This document shows positions 10,831 through 20,881 of a stretch of 64,000 nucleotides of DNA, in pieces. How positions within the stretch are numbered: position 1 is the first letter of the stretch; every line of letters begins with the position of its first letter. Under the pieces are notes generated by a model, which saw nothing but the letters and a program-made list of their open reading frames with translations, was not told the origin of the DNA and searched no databases. Source of the DNA: Candidatus Planktophila versatilis (GTDB lineage Bacteria; Actinomycetota; Actinomycetes; Nanopelagicales; Nanopelagicaceae); NCBI RefSeq assembly GCF_002288265.1, contig NZ_CP016778.1:1116001-1180000 (forward strand), in the 5' to 3' direction. The translations under genes were made by a program, and so were the position numbers.

Positions 10831-12170
10831 TAGCGGTCCACCCCTCCCATAACAGGATCGATAGATGCAACTGCGCCGATAATGTCAGAAATCATTCCGC
10901 CTTCACTCATGGCAGAAGTTGCTTGCAAGTTATTAAAAGATGGTTCCCGGAAATGTACTCGGTAAGGGCGAGTTCCACCGTCGGAGACAACATGTGCGCC
11001 AAGTTCCCCACGTGGAGATTCAATTGCCACATATGCCTGGCCTGCTGGAACTCGGAAGCCTTCGGTAACAAGTTTGAAGTGGTGAATCAGTGATTCCATA
11101 GAAGATCCCATAATTTCGCGGATGTGCTCCAGTGAGTTTCCAAGACCATCAGCGCCCAGTGCCAACTGCGCCGGCCAGGCAATCTTCTTATCGGCAACCA
11201 TTACTGGTTGACCTTCTAGTGCATCTAACTTATCGATTGCTTGTTCAATAATGCGAAGTGACTGTTCTAGTTCTGCCATGCGCACTAGGAAACGGCCATA
11301 GACATCTGCGGTATCTGCTGTGATGACATCAAAGTCATAATTTTCATATCCACAGTACGGCTGCGTCTTTCGTAGATCCCATGGAAGTCCGGCAGAGCGA
11401 AGTACTGGTCCAGTAATTCCAAGTGTTGTACAGCCAGCTAGATCGAGATAACCAATACCTTCTGTGCGCTTCATCCAGATTGTGTTACCGATAAGCAACT
11501 TGGCATTATCTTCAAAGTTCTTACGAAGTGTCTTCACTACTTCGCGAAGCTTGACACCCATTCCGGCTGGAAGATCTTGCGATACTCCCCCGGGGCGCAC
11601 ATAGGCCATATTCATACGTAATCCAGTGATCTCTTCAAAGGTATCAAGCACAATTTCACGATCGCGGAAGGCGAAGAACATTGGTCCCATGGCTCCGAGC
11701 TCAAGTGCGCCGGTGCCAAGTGCGACCATGTGTGAGGAGATTCGGTTGAGTTCCATCATCAGAACCCGAATTACAGAAGCGCGCTCTGGAATGTCATTGG
11801 TGATGCCCAGAAGTTTTTCAACGGCCAGGCAGTAAGCAGTTTCATTAAAAATTGGTGACAGGTAATCCATGCGAGTCACAAATGTGACCCCTTGGGTCCA
11901 GTTACGGTATTCAATGTTCTTTTCAATTCCAGTATGCAAATAGCCAATACCGGTACGCACTTCAGTAATGGTTTCACCCTCAAGTTCAAGAACGAGGCGA
12001 AGCACTCCGTGCGTAGATGGATGCTGTGGACCCATATTTACGATAATGCGTTCCTCTTTAGATTCACCAATTTCGGAAACGAGTGAATCCCAATCACCGC
12101 CAGTAACTGAAAAGACTGTTCCTTCGGTGGTTTCGCGTGATGATGCGTATGGATCAAATGTTGTAGTCAC
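10830..12170 (-). CDS. nuoD: NADH-quinone oxidoreductase subunit D
   Basis: 446 aa, the 49-kDa subunit that builds the quinone-binding pocket with NuoB. Family signatures are present: [15 protein letters not shown] (quinone-pocket histidine), [13 protein letters not shown], and the C-terminal [16 protein letters not shown]. As usual for complex I, the hydrogenase-type NiFe cysteines are lost. NuoC and NuoD are separate genes here, not fused as in enterobacteria. Its start ATG overlaps the nuoC stop as ATGA. Confidence 0.97.
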   Translation of the reverse strand: MTTTFDPYASSRETTEGTVFSVTGGDWDSLVSEIGESKEERIIVNMGPQHPSTHGVLRLVLELEGETITEVRTGIGYLHTGIEKNIEYRNWTQGVTFVTRMDYLSPIFNETAYCLAVEKLLGITNDIPERASVIRVLMMELNRISSHMVALGTGALELGAMGPMFFAFRDREIVLDTFEEITGLRMNMAYVRPGGVSQDLPAGMGVKLREVVKTLRKNFEDNAKLLIGNTIWMKRTEGIGYLDLAGCTTLGITGPVLRSAGLPWDLRKTQPYCGYENYDFDVITADTADVYGRFLVRMAELEQSLRIIEQAIDKLDALEGQPVMVADKKIAWPAQLALGADGLGNSLEHIREIMGSSMESLIHHFKLVTEGFRVPAGQAYVAIESPRGELGAHVVSDGGTRPYRVHFREPSFNNLQATSAMSEGGMISDIIGAVASIDPVMGGVDR

Positions 12171-12802
12171 TGGTAGCTCCTGCGTTGTGATGGAGCAGGC
12201 GTTGTTGCGCCCTTGTACTCAACTGCGATTCCACCCAATGGATAATCTTTACGTTGCGGATGTCCATCCCAATCATCGGGCATCAAAATACGAGTAAGCC
12301 CAGGATGACCATCGAAGATGATTCCAAACATGTCAAAGGTTTCGCGTTCATGCCAATTATTGCCAGCCCATACTTCAACAAGAGATGGGATATGTGGGTC
12401 AAGTTCTGAGGTAGCAACCTCAAGGCGAATACGTTGATTCTTTGTCAGCGAGAGCAGTGGATAAAGGGCAACTAGTTCCGCACCTGTGCGATCTAGGTAG
12501 TGCACACCAGAAACACCCATACACATTTCAAATTTCAACTTATCGCGCAAGATAAATGCGACCTCAACTAAACGTGATTTCTTAATATGCAAAGTCAGTT
12601 CGCCACGATCTACAACTACGCGAGTGATGGCATCGGCAAAATCAGGATATGCACGCTCAAGATCGTCTGCAACATCGTCAAAATATCCACCGTATGGGCG
12701 CTCAGTTGAACCAGTTGCTGCCGCGGTGCGAACAAGTCCGCCATATCCCGAGGTATCTCCCGTTCCGGCAGCGCCGAACATACCGTTCTGTTCTTGAGTC
12801 AT
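12167..12802 (-). CDS. nuoC: NADH-quinone oxidoreductase subunit C
   Basis: 211 aa, the 30-kDa subunit of the peripheral arm. The conserved C-terminal signature is clear: [18 protein letters not shown], followed by [21 protein letters not shown]. The first 40 residues are a poorly conserved Gly-rich lead ([13 protein letters not shown]). It binds no cofactor and scaffolds NuoD and NuoI. The ATG is placed immediately after the nuoB stop without any gap. Confidence 0.96.
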   Translation of the reverse strand: MTQEQNGMFGAAGTGDTSGYGGLVRTAAATGSTERPYGGYFDDVADDLERAYPDFADAITRVVVDRGELTLHIKKSRLVEVAFILRDKLKFEMCMGVSGVHYLDRTGAELVALYPLLSLTKNQRIRLEVATSELDPHIPSLVEVWAGNNWHERETFDMFGIIFDGHPGLTRILMPDDWDGHPQRKDYPLGGIAVEYKGATTPAPSQRRSYQ

Positions 12803-13360
12803 TTAGGCGAGCAAACCCTTCATTTGAATGGTTGGCTTGGCATTCATCGCTGCAAGTTCTACCTCTTTAATAACCGCTTCCCGGTTTGGACCGAGCTTGG
12901 TATCGCTAATAAGTGCGTGCAGCTTGATGATTGCATCCATCAACTGTTCTGGACGCGGTGGGCATCCTGGAAGATAAATATCAACAGGCACAATGTGATC
13001 AACACCTTGCACAATTGCATAGTTGTTAAACATTCCACCAGAGGATGCGCATGCACCCATGGAAATAACCCACTTTGGCGCTGTCATTTGATCATAAATC
13101 TGGCGCAGCACTGGCGCCATCTTCTGCGAAACGCGACCAGCAACAATCATGAGATCTGCTTGACGAGGCGATGCCGAAAAGCGTTCCATACCAAAACGAG
13201 AAATATCATGCTTTGGCGCTGAACCAAGTGCCATCATTTCAATGGCGCAACATGCAAGACCAAATGTTGCTGGCCAGAGTGAGCTCTTGCGCATGTAGCC
13301 GGCAAGACCTTCAACCGTGGAGAGTAAAACTCCACTTGGTAATTTATCTTCTAGTCCCAC
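12803..13360 (-). CDS. nuoB: NADH-quinone oxidoreductase subunit B (cluster N2)
   Basis: 185 aa, starting at GTG. It carries the four ligands of the terminal 4Fe-4S cluster N2: the tandem Cys37-Cys38 in GLACCAIEM, Cys104 in GACASSGG and Cys133 in PGCPPRP. N2 donates electrons to menaquinone. The start lies three bases after the nuoA stop. The N-terminal segment ([19 protein letters not shown]) matches actinobacterial NuoB and supports the GTG over any internal ATG. Confidence 0.97.
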   Translation of the reverse strand: MGLEDKLPSGVLLSTVEGLAGYMRKSSLWPATFGLACCAIEMMALGSAPKHDISRFGMERFSASPRQADLMIVAGRVSQKMAPVLRQIYDQMTAPKWVISMGACASSGGMFNNYAIVQGVDHIVPVDIYLPGCPPRPEQLMDAIIKLHALISDTKLGPNREAVIKEVELAAMNAKPTIQMKGLLA

Positions 13361-13363
13361 GAT

Positions 13364-13729
13364 TTAATCCCATTCCAATCCGCCACGGCGCCACACATAT
13401 GCATATGCAACAAAAACTGTGCCGATAAAGATTGCCATTTCAACTAATCCAAATAGCCCAAGTTGATCAAATGCAACCGCCCATGGATAAAGGAAAACAA
13501 TTTCAATATCAAAGATGATGAAGAGCATCGCGGTAAGAAAGTACTTGACCGGAAAGCGTCCACCTTGCAGCGCTTGTGGAGAAGGTTCGATTCCGCATTC
13601 ATAGGCCATTTGCTTGGCGCGGTTATAGCGAGCCGGGCCGGTTACGGCAGCGATTGCGACCGAAAAGGCGGCAAAGCCAAAACCAATCGCGAAAATCACG
13701 ATTATTGGGATATATGGATTGCCGTTCAC
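13364..13729 (-). CDS. nuoA: NADH-quinone oxidoreductase subunit A
   Basis: A 121-aa protein with three membrane helices, the usual NuoA size; motifs include YECGIEPSP and RFPVKYFLTAMLFIIFDIE. The frame is open 24 codons further upstream to an ATG at 13801, but that would overlap menG and add a hydrophilic lead not found in NuoA. I choose the GTG at 13729 (protein starts VNGNPYIPIIV). A TAGGAT hexamer lies 7 nt before it, fitting a leaderless promoter; the AGGA inside that hexamer could also act as a weak Shine-Dalgarno. First gene of the 14-gene operon. Confidence 0.94.
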   Translation of the reverse strand: MNGNPYIPIIVIFAIGFGFAAFSVAIAAVTGPARYNRAKQMAYECGIEPSPQALQGGRFPVKYFLTAMLFIIFDIEIVFLYPWAVAFDQLGLFGLVEMAIFIGTVFVAYAYVWRRGGLEWD

Positions 13730-13736
13730 GAGCGCA

Positions 13737-13742
13737 ATCCTA
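13737..13742 (-). promoter_or_regulatory. Predicted -10 hexamer of the nuo operon (leaderless nuoA)
   Basis: On the minus strand TAGGAT is followed by 7 nt and then the GTG of nuoA, so transcription would begin at or next to the start codon. No convincing -35 is seen at 16-18 nt; a TTGCCA sits 14 nt upstream. This is inferred from spacing and from the same pattern at other genes in the window. Confidence 0.5.
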
Positions 13743-13772
13743 AGTGCAATCCAGCGTGGCAAAAAACTGGAA

Positions 13773-14462
13773 TTACTTGAACGCCATGTGAACTGCGACA
13801 ACTCCGCCAGTCAGGTTTTTCCAGGTGACCCCACTCCAGCCGGCCTGGCTAATCTGAGCAGCGAGCGCCCCTTGATTCGGCCATGCTCGAATCGACTCTG
13901 CCAGGTAGATATAGGCATCTGGGTTAGATGAGGTTCGACTGGCCACCCAGGGAAGTGCCCGCATCAGGTAGTTGGTATAGATCTTGCGAAAGGGGGCAAA
14001 GGTTGGGCTGGAGAATTCACAGACCACCAATTGGCCACCGGGCTTTGTCACCCGCAGCATCTCGGCTAAGGCCAGCTGGGTGTTCTGAGTATTTCGAAGG
14101 CCAAAAGAGATAGTGACAAGATCAAATTCGCCATCTTTAAAAGGAAGGTTGAGGGCATCGGCCTTGGTAAAGGCTAGGTGCGGGCGAGCTTTGCGGCCCG
14201 CGGCCAACATCCCCTCACTGAAATCAGCTGGGATCACATCGGCGCCCGCTGCGGCTAATGGCTCAGAGCTCGAACCTGTCCCGGCGGCTAAATCAAGAAT
14301 CTTCATCCCTGCTTTTGGGGCGATGATTTTGGTCGTTGCCCGGCGCCAGGCTTTGGTCTGGCCCAAGCTGAGCAGGTCATTGACTAGGTCATAGCGCTTG
14401 GCAACCCCATCGAACATCGCTGCCACTTCATCAGGGTTCTTATCCATATTGGCGCGTGACAT
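13773..14462 (-). CDS. menG: Demethylmenaquinone methyltransferase
   Basis: 229 aa SAM-dependent methyltransferase of the UbiE/MenG family; it performs the last step of menaquinone synthesis. Seen motifs: [15 protein letters not shown] (SAM-binding motif I), [14 protein letters not shown] and [16 protein letters not shown]. Several in-frame ATGs exist (14498, 14468, 14462). I choose 14462 because [19 protein letters not shown] lines up with the usual actinobacterial N-terminus and a GGGGAG motif sits 9 nt before it. It lies 43 nt upstream of nuoA on the same strand, linking quinone synthesis with complex I. Confidence 0.93.
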   Translation of the reverse strand: MSRANMDKNPDEVAAMFDGVAKRYDLVNDLLSLGQTKAWRRATTKIIAPKAGMKILDLAAGTGSSSEPLAAAGADVIPADFSEGMLAAGRKARPHLAFTKADALNLPFKDGEFDLVTISFGLRNTQNTQLALAEMLRVTKPGGQLVVCEFSSPTFAPFRKIYTNYLMRALPWVASRTSSNPDAYIYLAESIRAWPNQGALAAQISQAGWSGVTWKNLTGGVVAVHMAFK

Positions 14463-14531
14463 GCGCATATTCTCCCCGAAGGTAGGCTTCGTGCACAACT
14501 TGTACTTGATGACAGATGAGAGGCTCTACCG

Positions 14532-15131
14532 ATGTCGATTCAATCAGGATCACTACGCGCGACTGTTTTCCCTCGTAGCTCAGCACTTACCCAAGTGCTC
14601 TTTGTGGCAGCTGGCGTAGCTTTCATCGCACTCCTTGCCCAGATTGCTATCCCAGTTCCCGGTTCTCCTGTTCCTGTCACAGGGCAAACACTTGCTGTGC
14701 TCCTTATTGGAACTACCTATGGCGCTCGCTTAGGAGTTCTTACTTTTGCCACATATCTTCTTGCCGGTGTTGCTGGTGCACCAATATTTGCTCCTTCTGG
14801 CACATCTGCCAATCACGGAATTGATCGCCTGATTGGCGCAACCGGTGGATACCTTGTTGGAATGTTGGTGGCATCCCTTGTGCTTGGTTATTTAGCTGAT
14901 CGTAAAGCAGATCAGAAATTCAGAACCTCTTTCCCAGCACTTCTTCTTGGCGATGCAATCATCTTCACCTTCGGCTTACTCTGGTTACAGCAGACACTTG
15001 ATCTCTCTTGGTCAAAGACAATTGCGGCCGGCTTTACCCCTTTCATTCTCGGTGAAGCAATCAAGATTGCAATTACTGCTACTTCGCTGCCGCTTGTGTG
15101 GCGCAGAATTTCACGCACACTTAATAAATAG
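14532..15131 (+). CDS. bioY: Biotin ECF transporter substrate-binding component BioY
   Basis: 199 aa integral membrane protein with about six hydrophobic helices. The BioY family pattern is clear: PVPGSPVPVTGQTLAVLL, then YGARLGVLTFATYLLAGVAGAPIF and GATGGYLVGML. BioY captures biotin and works with a shared ECF energising module (EcfA/EcfT), which is not in this window. A GAGAGG motif lies about 9 nt before the ATG. It is divergent from menG and directly abuts menF (TAG then ATG). Its presence suggests biotin uptake. Confidence 0.93.
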   Translation: MSIQSGSLRATVFPRSSALTQVLFVAAGVAFIALLAQIAIPVPGSPVPVTGQTLAVLLIGTTYGARLGVLTFATYLLAGVAGAPIFAPSGTSANHGIDRLIGATGGYLVGMLVASLVLGYLADRKADQKFRTSFPALLLGDAIIFTFGLLWLQQTLDLSWSKTIAAGFTPFILGEAIKIAITATSLPLVWRRISRTLNK

Positions 15132-16355
15132 ATGCCGCAGTTAATTCCAGTCACCACTGCTCGAATTGGTGAACATCTTCCGCTTCTCGATTTGTTGCCT
15201 GCGACTGCGCCTATTTCATGGGTGCGAAATGGTGAAGGTCTCGTTGGTTGGGGCGTGCATGCAAGCACAGTGGTAAGTGGAAAAGATCGCTTTGCAAAAG
15301 CTCGCACCTGGTGGCACCAACAACTAGAGACATTCTCAATCTCTAATTCAGTACACGGCAGTGGTACTGGTCCCGTTCTCTTTACCTCGTTCTCATTTGA
15401 TAGAAATGAAGAATCGGTATTAGTTATTCCACAAGTTGTTGTGGGGCAGAAAGGTGCCAATTCCTGGGTTACCTGGATTGGTGATCAACCACAACCTGCG
15501 CTGCCAGAATCACCACCACTACTGAGCACCTCAACATTTACCTTTGGCGAAGGAAGTCTGTCTTCGGCTGAGTGGATGAAGCGGGTGGCAGATGCCGTTG
15601 CGCGAGTAAGCACTACTGCTGTGGAAAAGGTAGTGCTGGCGCGAGATCTGATTGCAACATCTGAGTCAACTATAGATCCACGTCCGATACTTAAAACTCT
15701 TGCCGCCGAATATCCAACTACCTGGACATTTGCCGTCGATGGCTTGGTGGGGGCAACTCCTGAACTGCTCGTGCGACTTTCGCGTGGCATGGTGACATCA
15801 CGCGTGTTGGCCGGAACTATTTCAAAGACCGGTGAAGATGAGAAAGATTTAGCACTTGCGGCTTCCCTTGCACGTTCATCAAAAGATCTGGAAGAACATG
15901 AGTACGCGGTGCGATCAGTGGCCAATGCACTAGATCCGTTTTGTTCTTCCACAAATGTGCCGGAATCTCCTTATGTGCTGCATTTGGCTAACGTTATGCA
16001 CCTTGCAACAGATGTCACAGGAGCACTGATTGAATCAAAACAACACATCGATGCTTTCTCGCTATTGCAAGCACTTCACCCATCTGCCGCGGTATGTGGA
16101 ACGCCCCGTAATATTGCATTCGACATTATTGATGAGATTGAAGGCATGAACCGTGGACGCTATGCAGGTCCAGTGGGTTGGATTGATGCCAGCGGTGATG
16201 GTGAACTTGGTATTGCACTGCGCACGGGTCAAATTACTGATCGCAGTATTCGCATCTTTGCTGGCTGCGGAATTGTTGCCGCATCTACTCCCGAAAAGGA
16301 ACTGGAAGAGAGCGCGGCGAAGATGATTCCGATGCGATCTGCACTACATGGATGA
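15132..16355 (+). CDS. menF: Isochorismate synthase
   Basis: 407 aa chorismate-utilising enzyme that converts chorismate to isochorismate, the entry step of menaquinone synthesis. The C-terminal catalytic domain has HPSAAVCGTPRNIA, EIEGMNRGRYAGPVGW and IRIFAGCGIVAASTPEKELEES, the usual Mg-chorismate site. Mid-protein VEKVVLARDL and the DGLVGATPELLVRLS stretch fit MenF/DhbC-type isochorismate synthases. A salicylate synthase role is less likely because menD, menC, menB and menE surround it. Its 3' end overlaps the end of menD by 12 nt. Confidence 0.93.
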   Translation: MPQLIPVTTARIGEHLPLLDLLPATAPISWVRNGEGLVGWGVHASTVVSGKDRFAKARTWWHQQLETFSISNSVHGSGTGPVLFTSFSFDRNEESVLVIPQVVVGQKGANSWVTWIGDQPQPALPESPPLLSTSTFTFGEGSLSSAEWMKRVADAVARVSTTAVEKVVLARDLIATSESTIDPRPILKTLAAEYPTTWTFAVDGLVGATPELLVRLSRGMVTSRVLAGTISKTGEDEKDLALAASLARSSKDLEEHEYAVRSVANALDPFCSSTNVPESPYVLHLANVMHLATDVTGALIESKQHIDAFSLLQALHPSAAVCGTPRNIAFDIIDEIEGMNRGRYAGPVGWIDASGDGELGIALRTGQITDRSIRIFAGCGIVAASTPEKELEESAAKMIPMRSALHG

Positions 16356-17918
16356 AATGCTCTTGTAAATCCCCTGCAAGAAATCCGCGTTCGTTTCTCT
16401 AGTTGGAACATTGATAACAACAACACTCAGTCCCTGCACAGGTGCGGCAATCTCTGATATCAACTGAGCTTGGCTATCGATCTCTTTTGCAGTGACTCCC
16501 ATAGCAGTAGCAATTGCTGGGATAGCTAGACCATGTGGTGTTCCAAATACATCTTCAAAACCATCAACCCCGCGCTGGCTTAGCGTGGAGAAGATGCCAC
16601 CACCATCATTGTTAATCACAAAAATTTTGAGGTTGATCTTCTCTTGCTGAATTAACCCCGTGAGATCGTGAAGAAAACCAAGATCGCCCAGAACCGCAAT
16701 AGTCGCTTTACGCTGTGATGCGATTCCGAGGGCAGTTGAGATATTGCCATCAATGCCAGCAAGGCCGCGGTTAGCAAAGGTTTCAACGCCAGCCCGCGCA
16801 AGTGCAAATCCCTCAATGTCACGGATGGGGCGAGAAGAAGAAATAAAGAGCGCAGTACCTTCAGGAATTGCTGCACCAATTTCGCGTGCAACAAGTTGCT
16901 CCGACCAGGTTGAAATATCAGCAACTAGCTTCATCGCGCGAAGTGAGTATTTCTCCCACTTCTCGGCATATTCGGCATCCGGTATATGCACTTCGAGAGC
17001 TGGTAGTTGGGTAAATTTCTGTGAGGCACTTCGATCAGAGTCAACGGTAGCTAAACGCGGATCAATCACAATGACTTTCCTAGCCCGCGCGATGAGTGCG
17101 TTAATTGAGCGGGAAAGAGTGGTGCGACCAACTACGACAACTGTGTCTGGCGCGAGATCTTCAGAGATCGTATTTGAGGTCAAGAAGACGCTGGCATGTG
17201 AAATAGCGCCTTCGAAGGTGAGTGGGTCTTCGGAGATGACTGGCCAGCCAAGTTCTTTCGAAAAGGCAAGAACTGATTCAGTGCTTAAGCCACCGCGATC
17301 ATGTCCGATAACAAGTATTCCGCGGGTGGACTTGGTGTGAAAAGTTCCAGCACTTTTGCGATTGAAAACTTTTGGCGCAGCAATTTGCAACCCATCAAGC
17401 CAAGAATCATCACTGTCGCCAATAAGTGGTTCTTCAAATTGAATGTTGAGGTGCACGGGACCTGAATGAAGTGAATTAAAAGGAAGTTCCATGGGATAGG
17501 CAGAACCTGATACATCGGCAAAGTAACGAACAGCCTTACCAAAGATGCGAGCTTGCTCGGTTGTTTGATTGGCACCAGTTCTCCGTAGTGCTGCAGGCCG
17601 ATCAGCTGTGAGCACTAGCAGTGGAGTATTTGTATGTGATGCTTCCAGAACTGCCGGGTGGTAATTAGCTACCGCTGTTCCGCTGGTGCAAAGGATTGGC
17701 ACTGGCAGCCCTGATGCCTTTGCGATGCCGAGTGCGAAAAAGGCTGCGGTGCGCTCATCGATACGCACGTGAAGATTAATCAGCTGCTTCTTGCTTGCAT
17801 GATAAAAAGCGATTGAGAGTGGAGCGTTGCGTGAACCTGGTGAAATGACAACATCTTTCACACCAGCTTCAAGAATTTGGCGAACAATCACACGAGCTAA
17901 TTGAGTTGAAGAATTCAT
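16344..17918 (-). CDS. menD: SEPHCHC synthase (MenD)
   Basis: 524 aa thiamine-diphosphate enzyme that joins isochorismate with 2-oxoglutarate in menaquinone synthesis. Motifs: VISPGSRNAPLSIAF at the N-terminus, PILCTSGTAVANYHPAV, and the ThDP/Mg site with GDLGFLHDLTGL followed by FVINNDGGGIFSTL. The frame runs 14 codons upstream of my start, but the ATG at 17918 shares its A with the menC stop (TGATG) and gives the expected N-terminus MNSSTQLARVIVRQ. Third gene of a menB-menC-menD unit. Confidence 0.95.
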   Translation of the reverse strand: MNSSTQLARVIVRQILEAGVKDVVISPGSRNAPLSIAFYHASKKQLINLHVRIDERTAAFFALGIAKASGLPVPILCTSGTAVANYHPAVLEASHTNTPLLVLTADRPAALRRTGANQTTEQARIFGKAVRYFADVSGSAYPMELPFNSLHSGPVHLNIQFEEPLIGDSDDSWLDGLQIAAPKVFNRKSAGTFHTKSTRGILVIGHDRGGLSTESVLAFSKELGWPVISEDPLTFEGAISHASVFLTSNTISEDLAPDTVVVVGRTTLSRSINALIARARKVIVIDPRLATVDSDRSASQKFTQLPALEVHIPDAEYAEKWEKYSLRAMKLVADISTWSEQLVAREIGAAIPEGTALFISSSRPIRDIEGFALARAGVETFANRGLAGIDGNISTALGIASQRKATIAVLGDLGFLHDLTGLIQQEKINLKIFVINNDGGGIFSTLSQRGVDGFEDVFGTPHGLAIPAIATAMGVTAKEIDSQAQLISEIAAPVQGLSVVVINVPTRETNADFLQGIYKSISSM

Positions 17919-18862
17919 CACAAGAGCTCGGCAGTCTTCATGACCCGATTCTTCCACCATTCATAGCGTTCTAGCGCCACTTCGTTACCGCTGAATTCTG
18001 GCTCAAATTCTTTGAGGTGAATCTGACCATCAATGATCGGCAACTCGTCGACATTTGCAGCGAGTAATGAGCCAGTACCTAAGCCACAGTCAAAGTTCAG
18101 CTCTGGGAGTGATGCCGCCAGGATTAATCCATAGCTAATGCCAACCGCACTCTCTAGCGCACTTGATACAACTACTGGAAGATTGTGATGTTTGGCCAAC
18201 TGATGTACTCGTGCGATACCGCCCAATGGTTGAACTTTAAGCATCACAATATCTGCAGCGCCTTCTAGATTAATCGCAAATGGATCTTTAGCTTTACGAA
18301 CAGCCTCATCTACAGCAATCTTCAGTGGAATATTAATGCTTGATTTTAATTCGCGTAGTTCATCAAGGGTTTCACATGGTTGCTCTACATATTCCAGCGG
18401 GCCAATGTTTTCGAAGATGGCACGGAGATTTGTGACTGCCTCTTGTACAGACCAATTACCGTTGACATCGATTCGTAGCGCAGCATGGGGGCGCAATGCT
18501 CTGACTTTGGCAAGGCGAGCAATATCTTCTGGCAGATTCTCGCCAACTTTTACCTTAAAGGTATTTACTCCAGGAAAAGAATTTACGATGCCTTCGATAT
18601 CTTTAAGATCATTCAGCGCTGGAATAGTGCCGTTAACCTTTACTGAAGTGCGATAGAGCTTGGGGCGAGGCTTTGTCGCGGCCTCAATTGCACTCAATAA
18701 CCATGGTGCAGATTCTTCATAACTGTATTCAAGAAATGGTGAGAACTCTCCCCAACCAAATTCACCTTTAAAGAGTGCTACTTCCCGAAGGTTGATGCCA
18801 CGAAAGTTTGTCTTCATAGGCAGCGCGACTACGCGCATACTTTCGAGCAGGGATTGATCCAT
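17918..18862 (-). CDS. menC: o-Succinylbenzoate synthase
   Basis: 314 aa enolase-superfamily dehydratase. The catalytic and metal-binding pattern is complete: TFKVKVGE (KxK), RIDVNGNW (first metal Asp), EQPCE (Glu), AVDEAV (Asp) and VMLKVQPLGG (opposite-face Lys). The open frame extends 48 codons further upstream through menB, but MDQSLLESMRVVALPMKTNF matches the normal start, and its ATG lies 4 nt after the menB stop. It converts SHCHC to o-succinylbenzoate. Confidence 0.94.
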   Translation of the reverse strand: MDQSLLESMRVVALPMKTNFRGINLREVALFKGEFGWGEFSPFLEYSYEESAPWLLSAIEAATKPRPKLYRTSVKVNGTIPALNDLKDIEGIVNSFPGVNTFKVKVGENLPEDIARLAKVRALRPHAALRIDVNGNWSVQEAVTNLRAIFENIGPLEYVEQPCETLDELRELKSSINIPLKIAVDEAVRKAKDPFAINLEGAADIVMLKVQPLGGIARVHQLAKHHNLPVVVSSALESAVGISYGLILAASLPELNFDCGLGTGSLLAANVDELPIIDGQIHLKEFEPEFSGNEVALERYEWWKNRVMKTAELL

Positions 18863-18866
18863 AGAT

Positions 18867-19745
18867 TTACGGACGCTTAGGGAACTTTCCAAAGTCAGGC
18901 TTGCGCTTTTCCTTATAGGCATCGCGGCCTTCTTGTCCTTCTTGTGATAAATAAAAGAGCAGCGTTGCATCTCCTGCAAGTTGTTGAACTCCAGCAAGAC
19001 CATCATCGGCAGCGTTCATCGATGCCTTAATTAGGCGAAGTGCCATCGGAGAGTTCTGCAACATCTCGCGGCACCAGGAAACTGTCTCAGCTTCCAATTC
19101 TTTCAGTGGAACAACGGTGTTAACCAACCCCATTGATAAAGCTTCTTGGGCATCGTATTGACGAGTAAGAAACCAAATTTCGCGCGCTTTCTTCTGGCCA
19201 ACACTTGCAGCCAGTAGTCCTGAACCGTAACCGCCATCGAAGGAACCAACCTGTGGTCCGGTCTGACCAAACTTTGCATTATCTGCAGCGATAGAAAGAT
19301 CGCAGACAACATGGAGAACATGACCGCCACCAATTGCCCAACCGGCAATCATGGCAATGACTGGTTTTGGAGTTCTACGAATTTGTACTTGCAAATCTAA
19401 AACATTAAGTCGACCAACGCCTTGCTGTGAAAGTGAGTCATCTCCGAGATATCCATCATCTCCACGAACGCTGATATCTCCGCCAGAACAAAATGCTTCA
19501 TCGCCTTGACCAGTAAGAATGATGACTCCAACTTCAGAGTGATCGCGTGCTAAATCAAAAGCTGACTTCAATTCAATAATTGTTTGCGGGCGAAATGCAT
19601 TTCGCACTTCTGGGCGGTTGATCGTGATCTTTGCAATGCCATCGGCTACTTGATATTTGATATCGGTAAATGCCTCGCCACCAGGGCCGGTTGCCCAGGC
19701 CGGGATAGTCCGGTCACCAAAATCACGCTTAATAGGCTTGCTCAC
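18867..19745 (-). CDS. menB: 1,4-Dihydroxy-2-naphthoyl-CoA synthase
   Basis: 292 aa crotonase-fold enzyme closing the naphthoquinone ring. Hallmarks: [28 protein letters not shown] (oxyanion hole) and [15 protein letters not shown] with the catalytic Asp that distinguishes MenB from enoyl-CoA hydratases. The start is GTG at 19745 with a GGAGG Shine-Dalgarno 4 nt before it, so this gene appears to be initiated with a leader. It heads the menB-menC-menD unit and is divergent from menE. Confidence 0.96.
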   Translation of the reverse strand: MSKPIKRDFGDRTIPAWATGPGGEAFTDIKYQVADGIAKITINRPEVRNAFRPQTIIELKSAFDLARDHSEVGVIILTGQGDEAFCSGGDISVRGDDGYLGDDSLSQQGVGRLNVLDLQVQIRRTPKPVIAMIAGWAIGGGHVLHVVCDLSIAADNAKFGQTGPQVGSFDGGYGSGLLAASVGQKKAREIWFLTRQYDAQEALSMGLVNTVVPLKELEAETVSWCREMLQNSPMALRLIKASMNAADDGLAGVQQLAGDATLLFYLSQEGQEGRDAYKEKRKPDFGKFPKRP

Positions 19746-19786
19746 GATTCCTCCATCTGGTCTACGAGCGATAGCCTACGCGGGCA

Positions 19787-20881
19787 ATGGAGCAGAACGC
19801 ACAACGAGAACTTCTCGCAGCCAATCCCGAGTGGAGTGTGCGCGAGTTAATGGCACGCCTGGCAGAAGCTTTGGCATCACAGGGCCCAGCACTTTCTCTT
19901 GGGCAGAGCGCTACCAGAACTGTCGATGGCGATATCAGCCTTGTAGTTGCTACGACCGGAAGTTCCGGGGTAGCAAAAGAGGTCGGGCTTTCGGCAGCAG
20001 CACTTGTTTCATCTGCGCAAGGGTCAAATAAATTTTTAGGTGCATCCGCTGGTGATACCTGGTCGCTGCTATTGCCAGCAACACATATCGCAGGCATTAA
20101 TGTGCTGATCCGCTGCCTCGAACTCGGAACTGAACCTGTTGATCTGCGAAAGCAGCAAGGGCCATATCCGCAAGTAAGTTTTACGGCAATTGTTCCCACG
20201 CATTTATTTCGCGCACTTAACGGTGATTCCAATCTGATGAAGCATTTAGTAGATGCAAAAGCTGTTCTCGTTGGTGGCGCCGCTTTATCTGATGCGCTTA
20301 GAAAAGAAGCTACTGCTGCCGGCATCAACATTGTTACTACTTACGGGATGACTGAAACGTGCGGAGGCTGCATCTATAACGGTCAAGCGCTAGCTGGAGT
20401 TGAAGTAAAAATCGTTGAGGGAAACCGGATTGCAATTAAAGGGTCAGTACTTGCAACCAGCTACATCGGAGCAGAGTCATTATGGAAGCAAGAAATGCAC
20501 GATGGGTGGTTCTTCACTTCTGATTTCGGAAAGTTAGAAAATGGCAGACTTATTGTTGAAGGTAGAGTCGATGACGTTCTTATCTGTGGCGGCGTAAACA
20601 TCTCCATCAGCGCTGTTGAACGCTTTCTACAGAACAGATATCCAGCACTTACCCTCGCAGCCTTTGGAGTGAAAAATTCCGAATGGGGCGATGCGCTACA
20701 TCTTGCTATTGCTGGTGATGTGGCAGCCAATGAGAAAGAAATTACAGAATTCTTAGTTGAGGAATTTGGAGTTGTTGCAAAACCACGAGGATTTCTATCG
20801 CTTCCCGAATTGCCCCTGATTGGTATCGGTAAGGTAGATCGCAAGAAGTTAGCCGAGTTGCACCAGGAGGGTACCCATTAA
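19787..20881 (+). CDS. menE: o-Succinylbenzoate-CoA ligase
   Basis: 364 aa adenylate-forming enzyme that activates o-succinylbenzoate. Motifs: the P-loop-like VVATTGSSGVAKEV, TTYGMTETCGGC (A5), FFTSDFGKLENG (A7), and the C-terminal catalytic lysine region GIGKVDRKKL. At 364 aa it is the short MenE form common in actinobacteria. A TAGCCT hexamer ends 9 nt before the ATG, a possible near-leaderless promoter, and I see no Shine-Dalgarno. Its last codons carry the ribosome-binding site of menA. Confidence 0.93.
   Translation: MEQNAQRELLAANPEWSVRELMARLAEALASQGPALSLGQSATRTVDGDISLVVATTGSSGVAKEVGLSAAALVSSAQGSNKFLGASAGDTWSLLLPATHIAGINVLIRCLELGTEPVDLRKQQGPYPQVSFTAIVPTHLFRALNGDSNLMKHLVDAKAVLVGGAALSDALRKEATAAGINIVTTYGMTETCGGCIYNGQALAGVEVKIVEGNRIAIKGSVLATSYIGAESLWKQEMHDGWFFTSDFGKLENGRLIVEGRVDDVLICGGVNISISAVERFLQNRYPALTLAAFGVKNSEWGDALHLAIAGDVAANEKEITEFLVEEFGVVAKPRGFLSLPELPLIGIGKVDRKKLAELHQEGTH
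20865..20876 (+). promoter_or_regulatory. Strong Shine-Dalgarno deciding the ATT start of menA
   Basis: AGGAGG at 20865-20870, inside the last codons of menE, is followed by 6 nt and then ATT. This is the ideal distance for initiation at 20877. No ATG, GTG or TTG lies in the menA frame between here and the conserved RPRTLP motif. Confidence 0.8.

Noticed and set aside
13730-13801. N-terminal extension of NuoA from the ATG at 13801
   Set aside because: It would overlap menG, give a non-family hydrophilic lead, and ignore the GTG with a well-placed upstream hexamer.
14463-14531. Possible BirA/BioQ-like operator before bioY (TTCGTGCACAA)
   Set aside because: The short palindrome around GTGCAC does not match a biotin regulator site I know, and no second half-site is seen.
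14912-15460. A 182-codon open frame on the minus strand across bioY and menF
   Set aside because: It lies antisense to two clear plus-strand genes, shows no family motif, and is Arg/Ser/Pro-rich as expected of a shadow frame.
16744-17340. A 198-codon plus-strand frame inside menD
   Set aside because: Antisense shadow of a conserved gene without motif or initiation signal.
18863-19006. N-terminal extension of MenC into menB
   Set aside because: The extra residues have no match to MenC, and the ATG 4 nt after the menB stop gives the normal N-terminus.
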